Assembly (NCBI RefSeq): GCF_003286075.1
Contig: NZ_QLUV01000015.1
Coordinates: 1 to 32,112 of the forward strand
Length of the DNA stretch: 32,112 nt
DNA from: Paracoccus endophyticus
Lineage (GTDB): Bacteria > Pseudomonadota > Alphaproteobacteria > Rhodobacterales > Rhodobacteraceae
Direction of reading: 5' to 3'
Within the stretch, counting starts at the first letter, position 1. Every line of letters begins with the position of its first letter. The position numbers and the translations under genes are program-made. Positions 31,886-32,112 of this stretch are shown one piece after another. A model generated the notes under the pieces. The model made no database searches. It saw only the letters and a list, made by a program, of their open reading frames with translations, and was not told where the DNA came from.

Positions 31886-32112
31886 GGCCCCACCACGCGC
31901 AGTTGCGGCGCCCGCGCGGCTGCGGGCAGGGGCAGGGCGGCGGAGGCGTGCAGGCTGGCGACGCGGCCGATGATGAACAGCACCGGCGCCTCGATCGGGT
32001 GGGCGGCGAGGTCGGCGGCGATGCGCGCCAGCGTCGAGGGCAGGCGCACCTCGCGCGGGGTGGTGGCGTGGCCCACGGCCAGCACGGGCAGGTCGATGGG
32101 CAGGCCCTGCGC
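31882..32112 (-). CDS. cobA: Uroporphyrinogen-III C-methyltransferase, C-terminal part
   Basis: The window cuts this gene; only the last 76 residues are present and the frame is open to the edge. LPVLAVGHATTPREVRLPSTLARI and the APVLFIIGRVASLH strand match the C-terminus of SUMT, which methylates uroporphyrinogen III twice with SAM to precorrin-2, the branch point of siroheme and cobalamin. An Ala/Pro-rich tail of about 20 residues follows. The stop overlaps the start of the chelatase gene, which uses the next intermediate after oxidation. Confidence 0.82.
   Translation of the reverse strand, partial: AQGLPIDLPVLAVGHATTPREVRLPSTLARIAADLAAHPIEAPVLFIIGRVASLHASAALPLPAAARAPQLRVVGP

Overview
The window is chromosome of a high-GC alphaproteobacterium. 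The gene order ihfA - merR - tRNA-Pro - long-form dCTP deaminase, scpAB, a ThiO-type thi operon behind a TPP riboswitch, and the alpha-2-macroglobulin/pbpC pair point to the Rhodobacteraceae, most likely Paracoccus or a close relative. This placement rests on protein recognition and gene order, not on a database search.

Positions 1 to about 4740 differ from the rest. They are clearly richer in A+T, use different codons, and hold accessory DNA: the C-terminal part of a VapE-type phage/plasmid ATPase, paired arrays of a GGTGAG-based iteron-like repeat around AT-rich cores (a candidate replication origin), a hypothetical protein, a long stretch without a confident gene, and a head-to-head pair of uncharacterised genes (a two-TM membrane protein and a 328-residue soluble protein). 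This block stops exactly at the 3' end of a tRNA-Asn gene on the minus strand, the usual place for an integrative element to join the chromosome. No integrase is visible; it would have to lie left of position 1.

From 4741 rightwards the genes are core chromosome: a DksA/TraR zinc-finger protein, ihfA, a MerR regulator, tRNA-Pro, dcd, a small basic protein, scpB-scpA, rpsD (with clear promoter and terminator), a Bcr/CflA-type MFS exporter, a DUF1489 protein, tRNA-Gly, a TPC-type heavy-metal P1B ATPase, then a 1866-residue PAN/alpha-2-macroglobulin protein and penicillin-binding protein 1C, a pair thought to defend the periplasm and repair peptidoglycan.

Positions 22336-29430 form a tight thiamine operon: promoter, TPP riboswitch with a Shine-Dalgarno-sequestering stem, then thiD-thiO-thiS-thiG-thiE-thiF and the pyrimidine-precursor ABC transporter thiY-thiZ-thiX. 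The genes overlap or nearly touch, except for two short linkers (thiG/thiE and thiE/thiF). Each linker is a small ORF whose start overlaps the upstream stop and whose stop overlaps the downstream start. ThiO replaces ThiH for making the glycine imine; thiC is not in the window. The right end carries, on the minus strand, the end of a SUMT (cobA) gene, a CbiX/SirB-type chelatase and an aldehyde dehydrogenase; the first two belong to siroheme/cobalamin synthesis.
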